Shown here: positions 24,670 through 31,848 of the stretch, piece after piece | Numbering within the stretch: the first letter of the stretch is position 1 | Layout of the letters: each line of letters opens with the position of its first letter | Assembly (NCBI RefSeq): GCF_024198215.1 | Contig: NZ_JAKCFA010000005.1 | Coordinates: 372,001-436,000 of the forward strand | Length of the DNA: 64,000 nt | From: Myxococcus qinghaiensis | Lineage (GTDB): Bacteria > Myxococcota > Myxococcia > Myxococcales > Myxococcaceae | Direction of reading: 5' to 3' | Notes under the pieces: model-generated | Told to the model about the DNA's origin: nothing | Databases searched by the model: none | The model's input: only the letters and a program-made list of their open reading frames with translations | Program-made: the position numbers and the translations under genes

Positions 24670-26901
24670 ATGGGGTGGGCCTCCGTGGTGGCCGTGCTGC
24701 TGACGGCCACCCCCGCCTTCGTCACGCGAGGTGACGTGACGCCCGAGTCGGACCTTCGCCGCGAGGCGGAGGCCGGCTGGGCGGCGTTGGAGGCGGTGTA
24801 CGCGGCGGAGGCGGGTGGGGCGCCGGTGAAGGCCCCGGCCTCCATCGTCCTCCAGCGAGGCGTGGCCCTGTCGCCCGAGCGCAACGCGCAGGGCCGGCCG
24901 GGGCTCGTGGAGCTGCGGCAGAACACGCCGGGCATGTTGGACGAGCGACTGCGCGTGGCGCTGAGGCACGAGCTGGCGCATCAGCTCCTATGGTGGGCCT
25001 GTCCGCAGTCGAGCGAGGACCGGCTCTTCCACGAGGCCTTCGCGGTGGCGCTGAGCGGCGAGCTGCCCGCGTGGCGCGAGGGCCCGTATCAATCCCTGTC
25101 ACGCGCGGCGTCGGAGCTGGCGGCGGCGCCCGCGGTGGACTCGACGCGGGCGCGGCGGGCGCTGGCGCGGCTGTTGAGCGAGACGGTGGGGTTTCCCAAG
25201 GCGCTGTCGCGGCGGCTTCGCCAGTGTCACGACGGGGCGCGGTGGGTGGTGCCGCTGTCCATCGACGAGCTGGCGGACGTGGAGGTGCGCGCGGCGGGGC
25301 CGGCCACGGTGGTCGTGAGTCGTCACTCCGGCGAGGTGCTGCTGTCGGAGGGCGAGGTGCGGCGCGCGCTGCCATATGGCTCCGCGCTGAAGCCCTTCGT
25401 GTACGCGGCGGGTCGAGGACATCCGGTGTTGGCGCCGCGTGTGGACGTGCAGGAGTGGGCGTGTGGCCCGGGGCTGCCGGCGAAGGTGGATGCGCGCACG
25501 GCGCTGCTGCGCTCGTGCAACGGGTACTTCCTGGACTGGGAGACGCAGGGCTCGGCGCCGAAGGGGTTTGGCGCGTGGGAGCCGGTGCTGTCGGCGCTGG
25601 GGATGACGGGGACGCCGGTGGACATGGCGGACGTGGTGGGGCTGCGCTCCACGTTGGCGCTGTCTCCGTGGGGGATGGCGCAGGCGTATCGGCTGTTGGC
25701 GGAGGCTCGGCCGGACGTGGTGGCGCTGCTCGCGGACAACGCGGCGCGAGGGACGTTGGCGGAGCTGCCCGCGTCGAAGGCGCTGGTGGGCGTGGCGACG
25801 AAGACGGGCACGGTGCGCGACGCGGCGAGCCGTCCGCAGTACGGCTGGATTGCGGCGGTGGACGGGGACCTGGTGGTGGTGGCGGTGCGGCCGGGGAAGA
25901 TGCCGCGCCAGTTCGCGGAGGAGATTCCCGCGGCGCTGGCGAAGGCGCGCAAGCAGGCGGGAATGGAGGCGGCGCGGGTGCAGGTGTTGGGGTTGGTGCC
26001 CGCGCGCGAGGTGGAGGCGCGGTGCGCGGGCGCGGGCTTCACGGTGGAGGACGGGCTGCCCAAGGCCGCGCCGGTGGAGTGGGCTCGACTGGAGGGATTG
26101 ACGGTGCGTGGAGCGGCGGTGTGCCTGGGCGCGCCGTGGCGGGTGCGCTTCCCGAAGGGGCCGGAGGAGGGGCGGGACTACGCGGGAGTCTTCACCTGGT
26201 CGCCGCCGCCCGCGTACCGCCCGCCCGCGGGAGTGCCCACGTCACCGAGCGCGCTGAAGGCGCGGCGGGGTTCGGACTTCGTGTTCCGCACGACGCGGCT
26301 GCAGTACACGGCGGGCGTGGTGGCGGCGGAGGACGTGACGTTGAAGGGCGAGGCGCGGCTGGCGTTGGCGCGGGTGGTGGCGCACAACGAGCGGCACAGT
26401 CGACACCCGGGCCGGGCCGTCTGCGACACGACGCACTGTCAGGCCTTTCGAGGCACGGTGCGGGTGCAGCGAGAGGACTCGAAGGCGCTGAGACTTCCGG
26501 CGCTCAAGTGGCGGGAGTGGCTGTTGTTCTCGCAGGGAGGACAGGAGCCGTGGACGCAGGAGCGGCCGCGCGGGGACGTGGAGCGACTGTTGGGCAAGGG
26601 CCTGGTGTCGCTGCGCTTCGAGGCGGGACGCGTCCAATACCTGCTCACGGAGAAGGAGGGCGCGTCGACTTTCGAGAGCGGGCGCTCGCTGCCGTGTGAG
26701 TTGTTGCGCTCGGGCTTGAAGCTGCCGTCCTGTCCGCGCACGGCCTCGTTCAATGGGGATGTGCTCGTGTTCGAGGGGCGCGGGCGCGGGCACGGTGAGG
26801 GATTGGACGTCGAGGCGGCGAAGTCGAGTGGACTCCGCAGTGACGCGATTCTCGAGAACGCCTACGGACGGAGCCGCCCGGAACCGCGTGATGTGGATTG
26901 A
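24670..26901 (+). CDS. DUF2300-type protein: HExxH, transpeptidase and SpoIID-like motifs
   Basis: A 743-residue exported protein that starts three bases after the macroglobulin stop. Three activity signatures are visible in order: HELAHQ (H100, E101, H104), a zincin motif; a penicillin-binding set S238-A-L-K241, S282-C-N284 and K378-T-G380, as in DD-transpeptidases; and a SpoIID-like end with YTAGVVAAE (E554), CDTTHCQ (585-591) and GRGHGEG (705-711), the pattern of the SpoIID lytic transglycosylase. E. coli YfaQ in the matching operon carries DUF2300, which covers the last part. An enzyme that remodels peptidoglycan to repair damage next to the macroglobulin is plausible and parallels the PbpC linkage of the other macroglobulin type. 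Whether all three sites are active is unknown. Confidence 0.8.
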   Translation: MGWASVVAVLLTATPAFVTRGDVTPESDLRREAEAGWAALEAVYAAEAGGAPVKAPASIVLQRGVALSPERNAQGRPGLVELRQNTPGMLDERLRVALRHELAHQLLWWACPQSSEDRLFHEAFAVALSGELPAWREGPYQSLSRAASELAAAPAVDSTRARRALARLLSETVGFPKALSRRLRQCHDGARWVVPLSIDELADVEVRAAGPATVVVSRHSGEVLLSEGEVRRALPYGSALKPFVYAAGRGHPVLAPRVDVQEWACGPGLPAKVDARTALLRSCNGYFLDWETQGSAPKGFGAWEPVLSALGMTGTPVDMADVVGLRSTLALSPWGMAQAYRLLAEARPDVVALLADNAARGTLAELPASKALVGVATKTGTVRDAASRPQYGWIAAVDGDLVVVAVRPGKMPRQFAEEIPAALAKARKQAGMEAARVQVLGLVPAREVEARCAGAGFTVEDGLPKAAPVEWARLEGLTVRGAAVCLGAPWRVRFPKGPEEGRDYAGVFTWSPPPAYRPPAGVPTSPSALKARRGSDFVFRTTRLQYTAGVVAAEDVTLKGEARLALARVVAHNERHSRHPGRAVCDTTHCQAFRGTVRVQREDSKALRLPALKWREWLLFSQGGQEPWTQERPRGDVERLLGKGLVSLRFEAGRVQYLLTEKEGASTFESGRSLPCELLRSGLKLPSCPRTASFNGDVLVFEGRGRGHGEGLDVEAAKSSGLRSDAILENAYGRSRPEPRDVD

Positions 26902-26908
26902 CCTGAAG

Positions 26909-26931
26909 GGCGATAGACGTTCGTAATCGCC
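26909..26931 (+). terminator. Weak hairpin after macroglobulin operon
   Basis: GGCGAT and ATCGCC form a six-bp inverted repeat with an 11-base loop, starting eight bases after the last stop of the macroglobulin operon. There is no run of T, so a terminator is only a suggestion. It marks the point after which base composition falls. Confidence 0.3.
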
Positions 26932-27128
26932 GAGGTTCAAAACTAGCGGGAGAAACGGTTACTTCGCATTCTGCGCAGATCAAGACCGCGTGAAAGGGCG
27001 ATGTAGTGACGACCCAGGGTTCTAGTTTGACATCACCGTGTAGGAGAACCTGTTGAGTGCATTGTCATGCTGGACGGCGCGTTCGTTCAGGGGTTAGTCT
27101 TATTCATCAAAAAACCTGGGAGGGGGCA

Positions 27129-28238
27129 GTGTCGAAGTCATTTTTCGATGAGCAGCAGGAACAGTCAGAAATCAAGGCAAGCATCGTTACTAATTATTTC
27201 TGGGCATGGGCAAAAGTAATCATGCCCCGAGCTCGAGATGGACGGATTGGGTATATCGACCTGTTTGCTGGACCCGGCCGATACAAGGACGGGGCGAGTT
27301 CGACACCACTGATGATCCTTGAGCGGGCTGTTGGTGATGAGAAGATGAGGAATAGGCTTGTAACGCTCTTTAATGACAAGGATGCCGGACATGCCAATTC
27401 ATTGGAGTCCGCGATTGGGTTGATTCCGGGGGTGAATACGCTCGCGCATAAGCCGCAGGTGAATAACCAGGAGGTCGGGGAAGAGATTGTTAAGATGTTT
27501 GAGCAGACTAATTTCATTCCGACGCTCTGTTTTGTGGATCCGTGGGGCTACAAAGGATTGTCGCTGCGGTTGATTAACTCGGTCCTCAAGGATTGGGCGT
27601 GTGAATGCGTCTTCTTCTTTAACTATAATCGAATTAATATGGGGTTGAGTAATCCGTTCGTCGTAGAGCACATGAATGCTTTGTTTGGAGAGGAGCGAGC
27701 TGCTGCTCTGCGGCCGCGCCTAGCTGGGTTGAGTGCAGGAGACAGGGAGCTCGCGATCGTGGAGGAACTCGCGAAGGCTTTGATTGAGATGGGTGGTAAG
27801 TATGTTTTGCCGTTTACGTTTATGAATAAAAACGGCACCAGGACGACACATCATCTGGTGTTTGTGAGTAAGCATGTTCTTGGGTATACGATTATGAAGG
27901 AGATCATGGCTGGAGAGAGTTCCGGTGGTAGTCAAGGAGTTGCTACGTTCCGGTATAACCCTGCCGATGATAGGTTTCCGCTGCTGTTTAGTTTGACGCG
28001 ACCGCTCGATGACTTGGTCGGACGCCTAGCGAGCGATTTTTCCGGGCAGCAATTGACTATGGCTCAGGTATTTGAGCGCCATCATGTGGGCACTCCGTAC
28101 ATTAAGCGAAACTACAAGGAGGCATTGCGTAGGCTCGAGGCGAAAGGCTTGGTTCAGGCCAGTCCAACTGCAGCGGACCGACCTAGCAGAAAGGGCGAGG
28201 TTACATTCGCTGATGATGTGCTCGTGAAATTCCCCTGA
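27129..28238 (+). CDS. tcmP: Three-Cys-motif partner protein TcmP
   Basis: A 369-residue protein of the TcmP family, named because it is encoded next to the three-Cys-motif protein, as here (next gene, 65 bases on). Residues 42-51 (YIDLFAGPGR) look like the SAM-binding loop of a Rossmann methyltransferase, NDKDAGHA near 82-89 like its acidic second loop, and FVDPWGYKG (135-143) like the motif IV that holds a methyl acceptor. The C-terminal 110 residues look like a winged helix (LTMAQVFERHHVGTPYIKRNYKEALRRLEAKGLVQ). GTG at 27129, preceded by GGGAGGGGGCA, was chosen; an upstream frame exists without a ribosome site. Codon use is clearly lower in GC. A modification or defence role is inference; the biochemical reaction of TcmP is not established. 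Confidence 0.85.
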   Translation: MSKSFFDEQQEQSEIKASIVTNYFWAWAKVIMPRARDGRIGYIDLFAGPGRYKDGASSTPLMILERAVGDEKMRNRLVTLFNDKDAGHANSLESAIGLIPGVNTLAHKPQVNNQEVGEEIVKMFEQTNFIPTLCFVDPWGYKGLSLRLINSVLKDWACECVFFFNYNRINMGLSNPFVVEHMNALFGEERAAALRPRLAGLSAGDRELAIVEELAKALIEMGGKYVLPFTFMNKNGTRTTHHLVFVSKHVLGYTIMKEIMAGESSGGSQGVATFRYNPADDRFPLLFSLTRPLDDLVGRLASDFSGQQLTMAQVFERHHVGTPYIKRNYKEALRRLEAKGLVQASPTAADRPSRKGEVTFADDVLVKFP

Positions 28239-28303
28239 GAATGGAAGTCGGGGTTGCGTCTGTCGCTGATCTGAACTAGTGTTTAGTGGACCTGGAGCGA
28301 CCT

Positions 28304-29149
28304 ATGGCCATTCAAAGCGCGATAGAGTGGACAGATGCGACATGGAACCCCGTGAGGGGCTGTAAGAAGCTTTCGCCGGGCTGTAAACACTGTTACGCGG
28401 AAACGTTTGCTGAGCGTTTTCGTGGGGTGCCTGGGCATCCATACGAGCAAGGGTTCGACCTGCGGCTTGTGCCAGAGAAGCTCGCTGAGCCTCTGCGATG
28501 GAAGAGTCCTAAAACGGTCTTCGTCAATTCGATGAGCGACCTTTTTCTCGACGGTATTCCCGAAGACTATGTTGTTGCTGTGGCTCGTGTCATGGAATTG
28601 GCGCCATGGCATACTTTTCAGGTTCTTACGAAGCGCTCTGAACGAATGCGGAAAATGTTGAATGGGTGTCTTTCATTTGCGGCTCAGCTCCCAAATGTTT
28701 GGTGGGGAGTGAGTGTGGAAGATCGACGCTATGGTTTGCCACGGGTCAGCCACCTGAGTTCGTCGAATGCTGGAACCCGATTTTTGTCAATCGAGCCTCT
28801 TCTTGAGGATTTAGGCGAGGTATCTCTCGAGGGTATTGATTGGGTAATTGTGGGAGGGGAAAGTGGCGCGGGTGCACGCCCGATGCACAGAGACTGGGTT
28901 GTTTCTCTTCGTGATCAGTGCCTGCGGGCTCGCGTGCCATTCTTCTTTAAACAATGGGGGGGAGTGCAGAAAAGTAGAACAGGCAGGGTCTTAGATGGCC
29001 GGACCTACGATGCCATTCCTGCAAGGCACATGGCTGTTGTGCCCAGTGCCGGTTATTGTGGAGCCCTTGTTGAGCGTGTTCAAGCAGCTGCCGTGCCTTG
29101 GACAGGGAGTTCAAAAGGGCAGGATGGAATTCAACTGGGTCTTTTGTAG
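28304..29149 (+). CDS. Three-Cys-motif protein (DUF5131, phage Gp37/Gp68 family)
   Basis: A 281-residue protein whose first 32 residues carry the defining IEWTDATWNPVRGC and PGCKHCYAE, giving Cys20, Cys27 and Cys30 (C-x6-C-x2-C). This looks like a cluster-binding site of a radical-SAM-like fold, and the rest (TVFVNSMSDLF, FQVLTKRSERM, WWGVSVED, RFLSIEPLLEDLG, WVIVGGESGAGARPM, FFFKQWGG) matches the PF07505 family found in phages and bacteria. The family resembles spore photoproduct lyase-like repair proteins in fold predictions, but no reaction is agreed. ATG 28304 with CTGGAG upstream. It shares low GC with tcmP, with which it forms a mobile two-gene unit. Its stop is 15 bases from the convergent kinase gene. 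Confidence 0.87.
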   Translation: MAIQSAIEWTDATWNPVRGCKKLSPGCKHCYAETFAERFRGVPGHPYEQGFDLRLVPEKLAEPLRWKSPKTVFVNSMSDLFLDGIPEDYVVAVARVMELAPWHTFQVLTKRSERMRKMLNGCLSFAAQLPNVWWGVSVEDRRYGLPRVSHLSSSNAGTRFLSIEPLLEDLGEVSLEGIDWVIVGGESGAGARPMHRDWVVSLRDQCLRARVPFFFKQWGGVQKSRTGRVLDGRTYDAIPARHMAVVPSAGYCGALVERVQAAAVPWTGSSKGQDGIQLGLL

Positions 29150-29163
29150 ATTGTATGCTGACC

Positions 29164-30588
29164 TTATGGGTCGGCCACGAACGAACTGCTTAGCTCATGA
29201 TCTGCTTGGCTTGAGTTGTTGTTAGCGAATTGCGCCGATGATGATGGAAGCACCAGCCGGGCGCGGGTTCCTCCCTCGGAGACACCCTGGAGGGACAGCA
29301 TTCCCCCGTGGGCCTCGACGATGCGGCGCACGAGCGTCAACCCGAGGCCCGTGCCTCCTGTCTCCCGCGTGCGGCTGCGGTCGGTGCGGAAGAACGGCGT
29401 GGTGAGCTTGGGCAGGTCCTCGTCGCTGATGCCGATGCCCCGGTCCTCCACTTCCAGGTGCACCGTGCCGGCCTCCACCTGGGCCCGCAGCGTCACCGGA
29501 CTGCCGGGCTCCGAATATTTGCGCGCGTTGTCGAGCAGGTTGTGCAGCGCGCGCCGCACCAGCACCGGGTCGGCCTCCACCGTGGGCAGGTGCTCGGGCA
29601 GCTCCAGTTGGAGAGGACACTCGGGGGCGCTCTTCTGGAAGCGCTCGGCGGCGTCCTTCAGGAACTCCGTCAGCCGCAGCGTCGCGCGCTGGATGCGAGG
29701 CCCCGGCTGTCCCGCTTGATTCGCCTCCAGGTCCAGCCGCGCCATCTGCAACACGCCATCCACGAGCTGCTGAAGCTCACCGATGTCCCGCCGCAGCTCC
29801 GGCAGTCGCGTCGCCAGCTCCTCCGGTCGCCCGTCCTCCACCAGGTCCAGCGTCACGCCCAGTCGTGCCAGGGGCGTGCGCAGCTCATGGGACACGTTCG
29901 CCAGCAGCTCCTTCTGGCCCCGGATGAGTGACTCCATCCGCTCGGCCATCGTGTCGAAGGTGTTTCCCAGCACCGCCACTTCGTTCCGGCCCTTCAGCCG
30001 CACACGAGCGGACAAGCGCCCCTGACCGAACTCCCCCACCACCGTCGTCAGCCGCTCCAACGGGGAGACAATCGCCCGCGCCAGGGGCACGGAGATTCCC
30101 GCCAGGAAGAAGAGCACGGCGGCCAGGCTGACACTGAGCGCCACGTAGACCCAGCGATGGGTGACGGTCCGGTAGATCAGCACGCCCGTCACGACATCGC
30201 CGCGCCACGTGGGGGCGGCCCAGAAGTTGAGTTCATCCCTCTCGAACCAGTTATTGGCCTTGCGAACTTCTCGCCACTCCGCGTCGTCGAGGGGTCTCAG
30301 CGGAGGGTGTGCCGAAGTCGCTTTCACGTTGCCCTGAAGGTCATACAGGGTGGCCTGGACGTTTTTCTTCTTGTCGAGGGACTCGAGCATGAGCGCGAGG
30401 TCGGAGGGGTCCGAGCTGGCCAGCTCCACCAGTTCCTGGAAGTGCTCGAGGTTCGGTTGGTTCCCCTGAAATTGAAGAAGCCTGGTGATGAGGGCGAAGG
30501 ACAAGACGGCCCCCCCCAGCATCAACAGGCCATACAGATAGATGCGCCAGAACATCCGGCGGGGACGGAGTCGTTCGAGGAGCTTCAT
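29164..30588 (-). CDS. Membrane sensor histidine kinase (HAMP-HisKA-HATPase)
   Basis: A 474-residue sensor kinase: membrane segment near residues 14-36, a periplasmic sensor of about 110 residues, second segment near 150-172, HAMP linker, the phosphoacceptor box LLANVSHELRTPLARL, and an ATPase domain with NLLDNARKYS, VEDRGIGI and TGLGLTLVRRIVEAHGG. It phosphorylates the OmpR-type regulator encoded immediately upstream, its ATG overlapping that gene's stop by four bases. After the normal end of the domain (RARLVLPS) the frame runs on for about 28 residues rich in Ser/Asn (SSSAQFANNNSSQADH), encoded by AT-rich DNA like that of the neighbouring insertion. The tail thus seems to come from the inserted segment. 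Sensor ligand unknown. Confidence 0.9.
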   Translation of the reverse strand: MKLLERLRPRRMFWRIYLYGLLMLGGAVLSFALITRLLQFQGNQPNLEHFQELVELASSDPSDLALMLESLDKKKNVQATLYDLQGNVKATSAHPPLRPLDDAEWREVRKANNWFERDELNFWAAPTWRGDVVTGVLIYRTVTHRWVYVALSVSLAAVLFFLAGISVPLARAIVSPLERLTTVVGEFGQGRLSARVRLKGRNEVAVLGNTFDTMAERMESLIRGQKELLANVSHELRTPLARLGVTLDLVEDGRPEELATRLPELRRDIGELQQLVDGVLQMARLDLEANQAGQPGPRIQRATLRLTEFLKDAAERFQKSAPECPLQLELPEHLPTVEADPVLVRRALHNLLDNARKYSEPGSPVTLRAQVEAGTVHLEVEDRGIGISDEDLPKLTTPFFRTDRSRTRETGGTGLGLTLVRRIVEAHGGMLSLQGVSEGGTRARLVLPSSSAQFANNNSSQADHELSSSFVADP

Positions 30589-31304
30589 GACTCCTCACCC
30601 CTCTCCAGCACATACCCGACGCCTCGCACCGTCTTGAGCATCCGAGGGTTGCGCGCGTCGTCCCCCAGCTTCTGACGCAGCCGGGACACATGCACGTCGA
30701 TGGCTCGGTCCACCGGGCCGTCCGGGTCGCTGCCCTTCGCCAGCTCCAGCAGTTGCTCACGCGACAGCACCCGTCCCGCGCGCTCCGCGAGCCCGAGCAG
30801 CAACGCGAACTCGTGCCGCGTCAGCGACAACACCTGTCCATCCAGCGACGCCCGCATGTCGCTCCGGTTCAGCGTGAGCGCGCCCACACGCACCACCTCG
30901 CGCGAGGGCCCCAGCAGGCCCCGGCTGCGACGCACCAACGCCTGGATGCGCGCCAGCAGCTCCCGAGAGGAGAAGGGCTTGGGCAGATAGTCGTCCGCGC
31001 CCAGCTCCAATCCCATCACCCGGTCCGCCTCCTCGCCGCGCGCGGTGAGCATGAGGATGGGCACCGCCGAGCGCTCCCGTAGCTCTCGACACACGGTGAG
31101 CCCATCCTTCCGAGGCAGCATGATGTCGATGAGGATGGCGTCGAAGGCGCGGCGCGAGGCTTCAATCAACCCCAGCTCCCCATCCCGCGCGACGCACGTG
31201 CGCACGCCCTGGCGCTCCAGGTACTCGGCCGTGAGGCGCGCCAGGTGCGCGTCGTCCTCGATGAGGAGCACCTCGATGCCGGGTGACGGTGTGGCGGTTC
31301 CCAT
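30585..31304 (-). CDS. OmpR-family response regulator
   Basis: A 239-residue regulator with a receiver domain (EVLLIEDDAHLARL, the phosphoacceptor in DAILIDIMLPRKDG, and the PILMLTAR and DYLPKPF switch residues) and a C-terminal winged helix (LTLNRSDMRASLDG, LTRHEFALLLGLAERAGRVLSREQLL, DVHVSRLRQKLGDD, VRGVGYVL). Two adjacent ATG codons exist; the second (31304) is better placed after GGGAG. Its stop overlaps the kinase start (ATGA), and a small exported protein gene lies 13 bases upstream, so three genes are co-transcribed. Direct repeats resembling a regulator site are present before the first gene, suggesting autoregulation. Confidence 0.92.
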   Translation of the reverse strand: MGTATPSPGIEVLLIEDDAHLARLTAEYLERQGVRTCVARDGELGLIEASRRAFDAILIDIMLPRKDGLTVCRELRERSAVPILMLTARGEEADRVMGLELGADDYLPKPFSSRELLARIQALVRRSRGLLGPSREVVRVGALTLNRSDMRASLDGQVLSLTRHEFALLLGLAERAGRVLSREQLLELAKGSDPDGPVDRAIDVHVSRLRQKLGDDARNPRMLKTVRGVGYVLERGEES

Positions 31305-31317
31305 CATGTCTCCCAGT

Positions 31318-31656
31318 CTAGTGGCGCGGGCACGCCGCGGGCTCGCCGTCGAACCACGGGAGCGAATCACCCACCAGTTGCCTCCGCCAGCTGAGCAGGA
31401 GCAGGCCTGTCGCGCAGGCGCCCCCAGGCGTCATGAGCTGCTTCACCCATTCCTGGGGATTCAGCCGGCGCGCCTGCCACACGCCGACCTCGACGAGGAG
31501 CTGGGACAGCTCCACCAGGTCTGTCGGTCGAAGGCTGGACCTCATGTCGAGGCTCGGGGGCATCGCGGACCGCGACGCGAAGGCGAGCAGCAACAGGACT
31601 TGGACGGCGAGCGGAACCACCGCGTGGAGACGTCGGATGGGGCGTGGGGACGACAT
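31318..31656 (-). CDS. Small exported or membrane protein leading the two-component operon
   Basis: A 112-residue protein. After MSSPRPIRRLHA comes a hydrophobic segment (VVPLAVQVLLLLAFA) ending in ASRSAM, which may be a signal peptide or an anchor; the rest is small, with LVELSQLLVEVGVWQARR and a C-terminal GACATGLLLLSWRRQL. No family recognised. CCTGGGAGG precedes the ATG at 31656. As first gene of the operon it might modulate the kinase, as small periplasmic proteins do for CpxA, but sequence shows no CpxP signature. Real-gene status rests on the good ribosome site, spacing to the next gene (13 bases) and strong codon bias. Confidence 0.65.
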   Translation of the reverse strand: MSSPRPIRRLHAVVPLAVQVLLLLAFASRSAMPPSLDMRSSLRPTDLVELSQLLVEVGVWQARRLNPQEWVKQLMTPGGACATGLLLLSWRRQLVGDSLPWFDGEPAACPRH

Positions 31657-31734
31657 CGAACCTCCCAGGGCCAGGACCTCGGGGTCCTTGGATGACTCGC
31701 AGTTCAACGCCGGGATGTCGCGGGAGGATGTGCG

Positions 31735-31752
31735 GAATGTAAACGAATGTAA
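31735..31752 (-). promoter_or_regulatory. Direct repeats, possible response-regulator site (CpxR-like)
   Basis: GAATGTAA occurs twice, ten bases apart start to start. The same bases read GTAAA-N5-GTAAC (31739-31753), matching the E. coli CpxR box GTAAA-N5-GTAA. It lies about 80-95 bases before the first gene of the minus-strand two-component operon, in the divergent gap with the lipoprotein gene at 31849. A helical-turn direct repeat is typical of OmpR-type regulator sites. Confidence 0.45.
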
Positions 31753-31848
31753 CGGGCCGCCGGGGTGGGCGCGTGCATTGGCACGTCCGTGGGAATCAGC
31801 CATGTTCGCGAGCAGAGGGGTTGGTCCATCTGCTTTGGGGAAGATGAC

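Larger units (their letters stand above)
26935..29247. other. Low-GC inserted segment (tcmP/DUF5131 island)
   Basis: From about 26935 to 29247 the sequence becomes visibly AT-richer (many AAT, TTT, GAT and TTG codons) than the about 70% GC genes on both sides. It carries two genes with foreign codon use, and about 20-28 codons of the neighbouring kinase gene at its right edge share this composition. No integrase, transposase or clear terminal repeat was found. The leading 190 bases (26935-27125) hold no gene; a TTGACA at 27027 has no good -10 partner. Best read as a horizontally acquired cassette. Confidence 0.6.

Noticed and set aside
19513-24981. Very long open frame antisense to the macroglobulin operon (about 1800 codons)
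   Set aside because: It mirrors the GC-rich third positions of the real genes, is rich in Arg/His and contains no motif; a shadow frame.
26934-26960. tRNA-like GGTTCAAAA sequence as an integration site
   Set aside because: No cloverleaf could be formed with the flanking bases; the site is directly after a protein gene.
27027-27055. TTGACA as a -35 element for tcmP
   Set aside because: No acceptable -10 hexamer at 16-18 bases; kept only as a remark in the island entry.
26970-29206. GCAGATCA in inverted orientation near both edges of the low-GC segment as terminal repeats
   Set aside because: Only eight bases, not at exact borders, and no transposase or integrase; likely chance.
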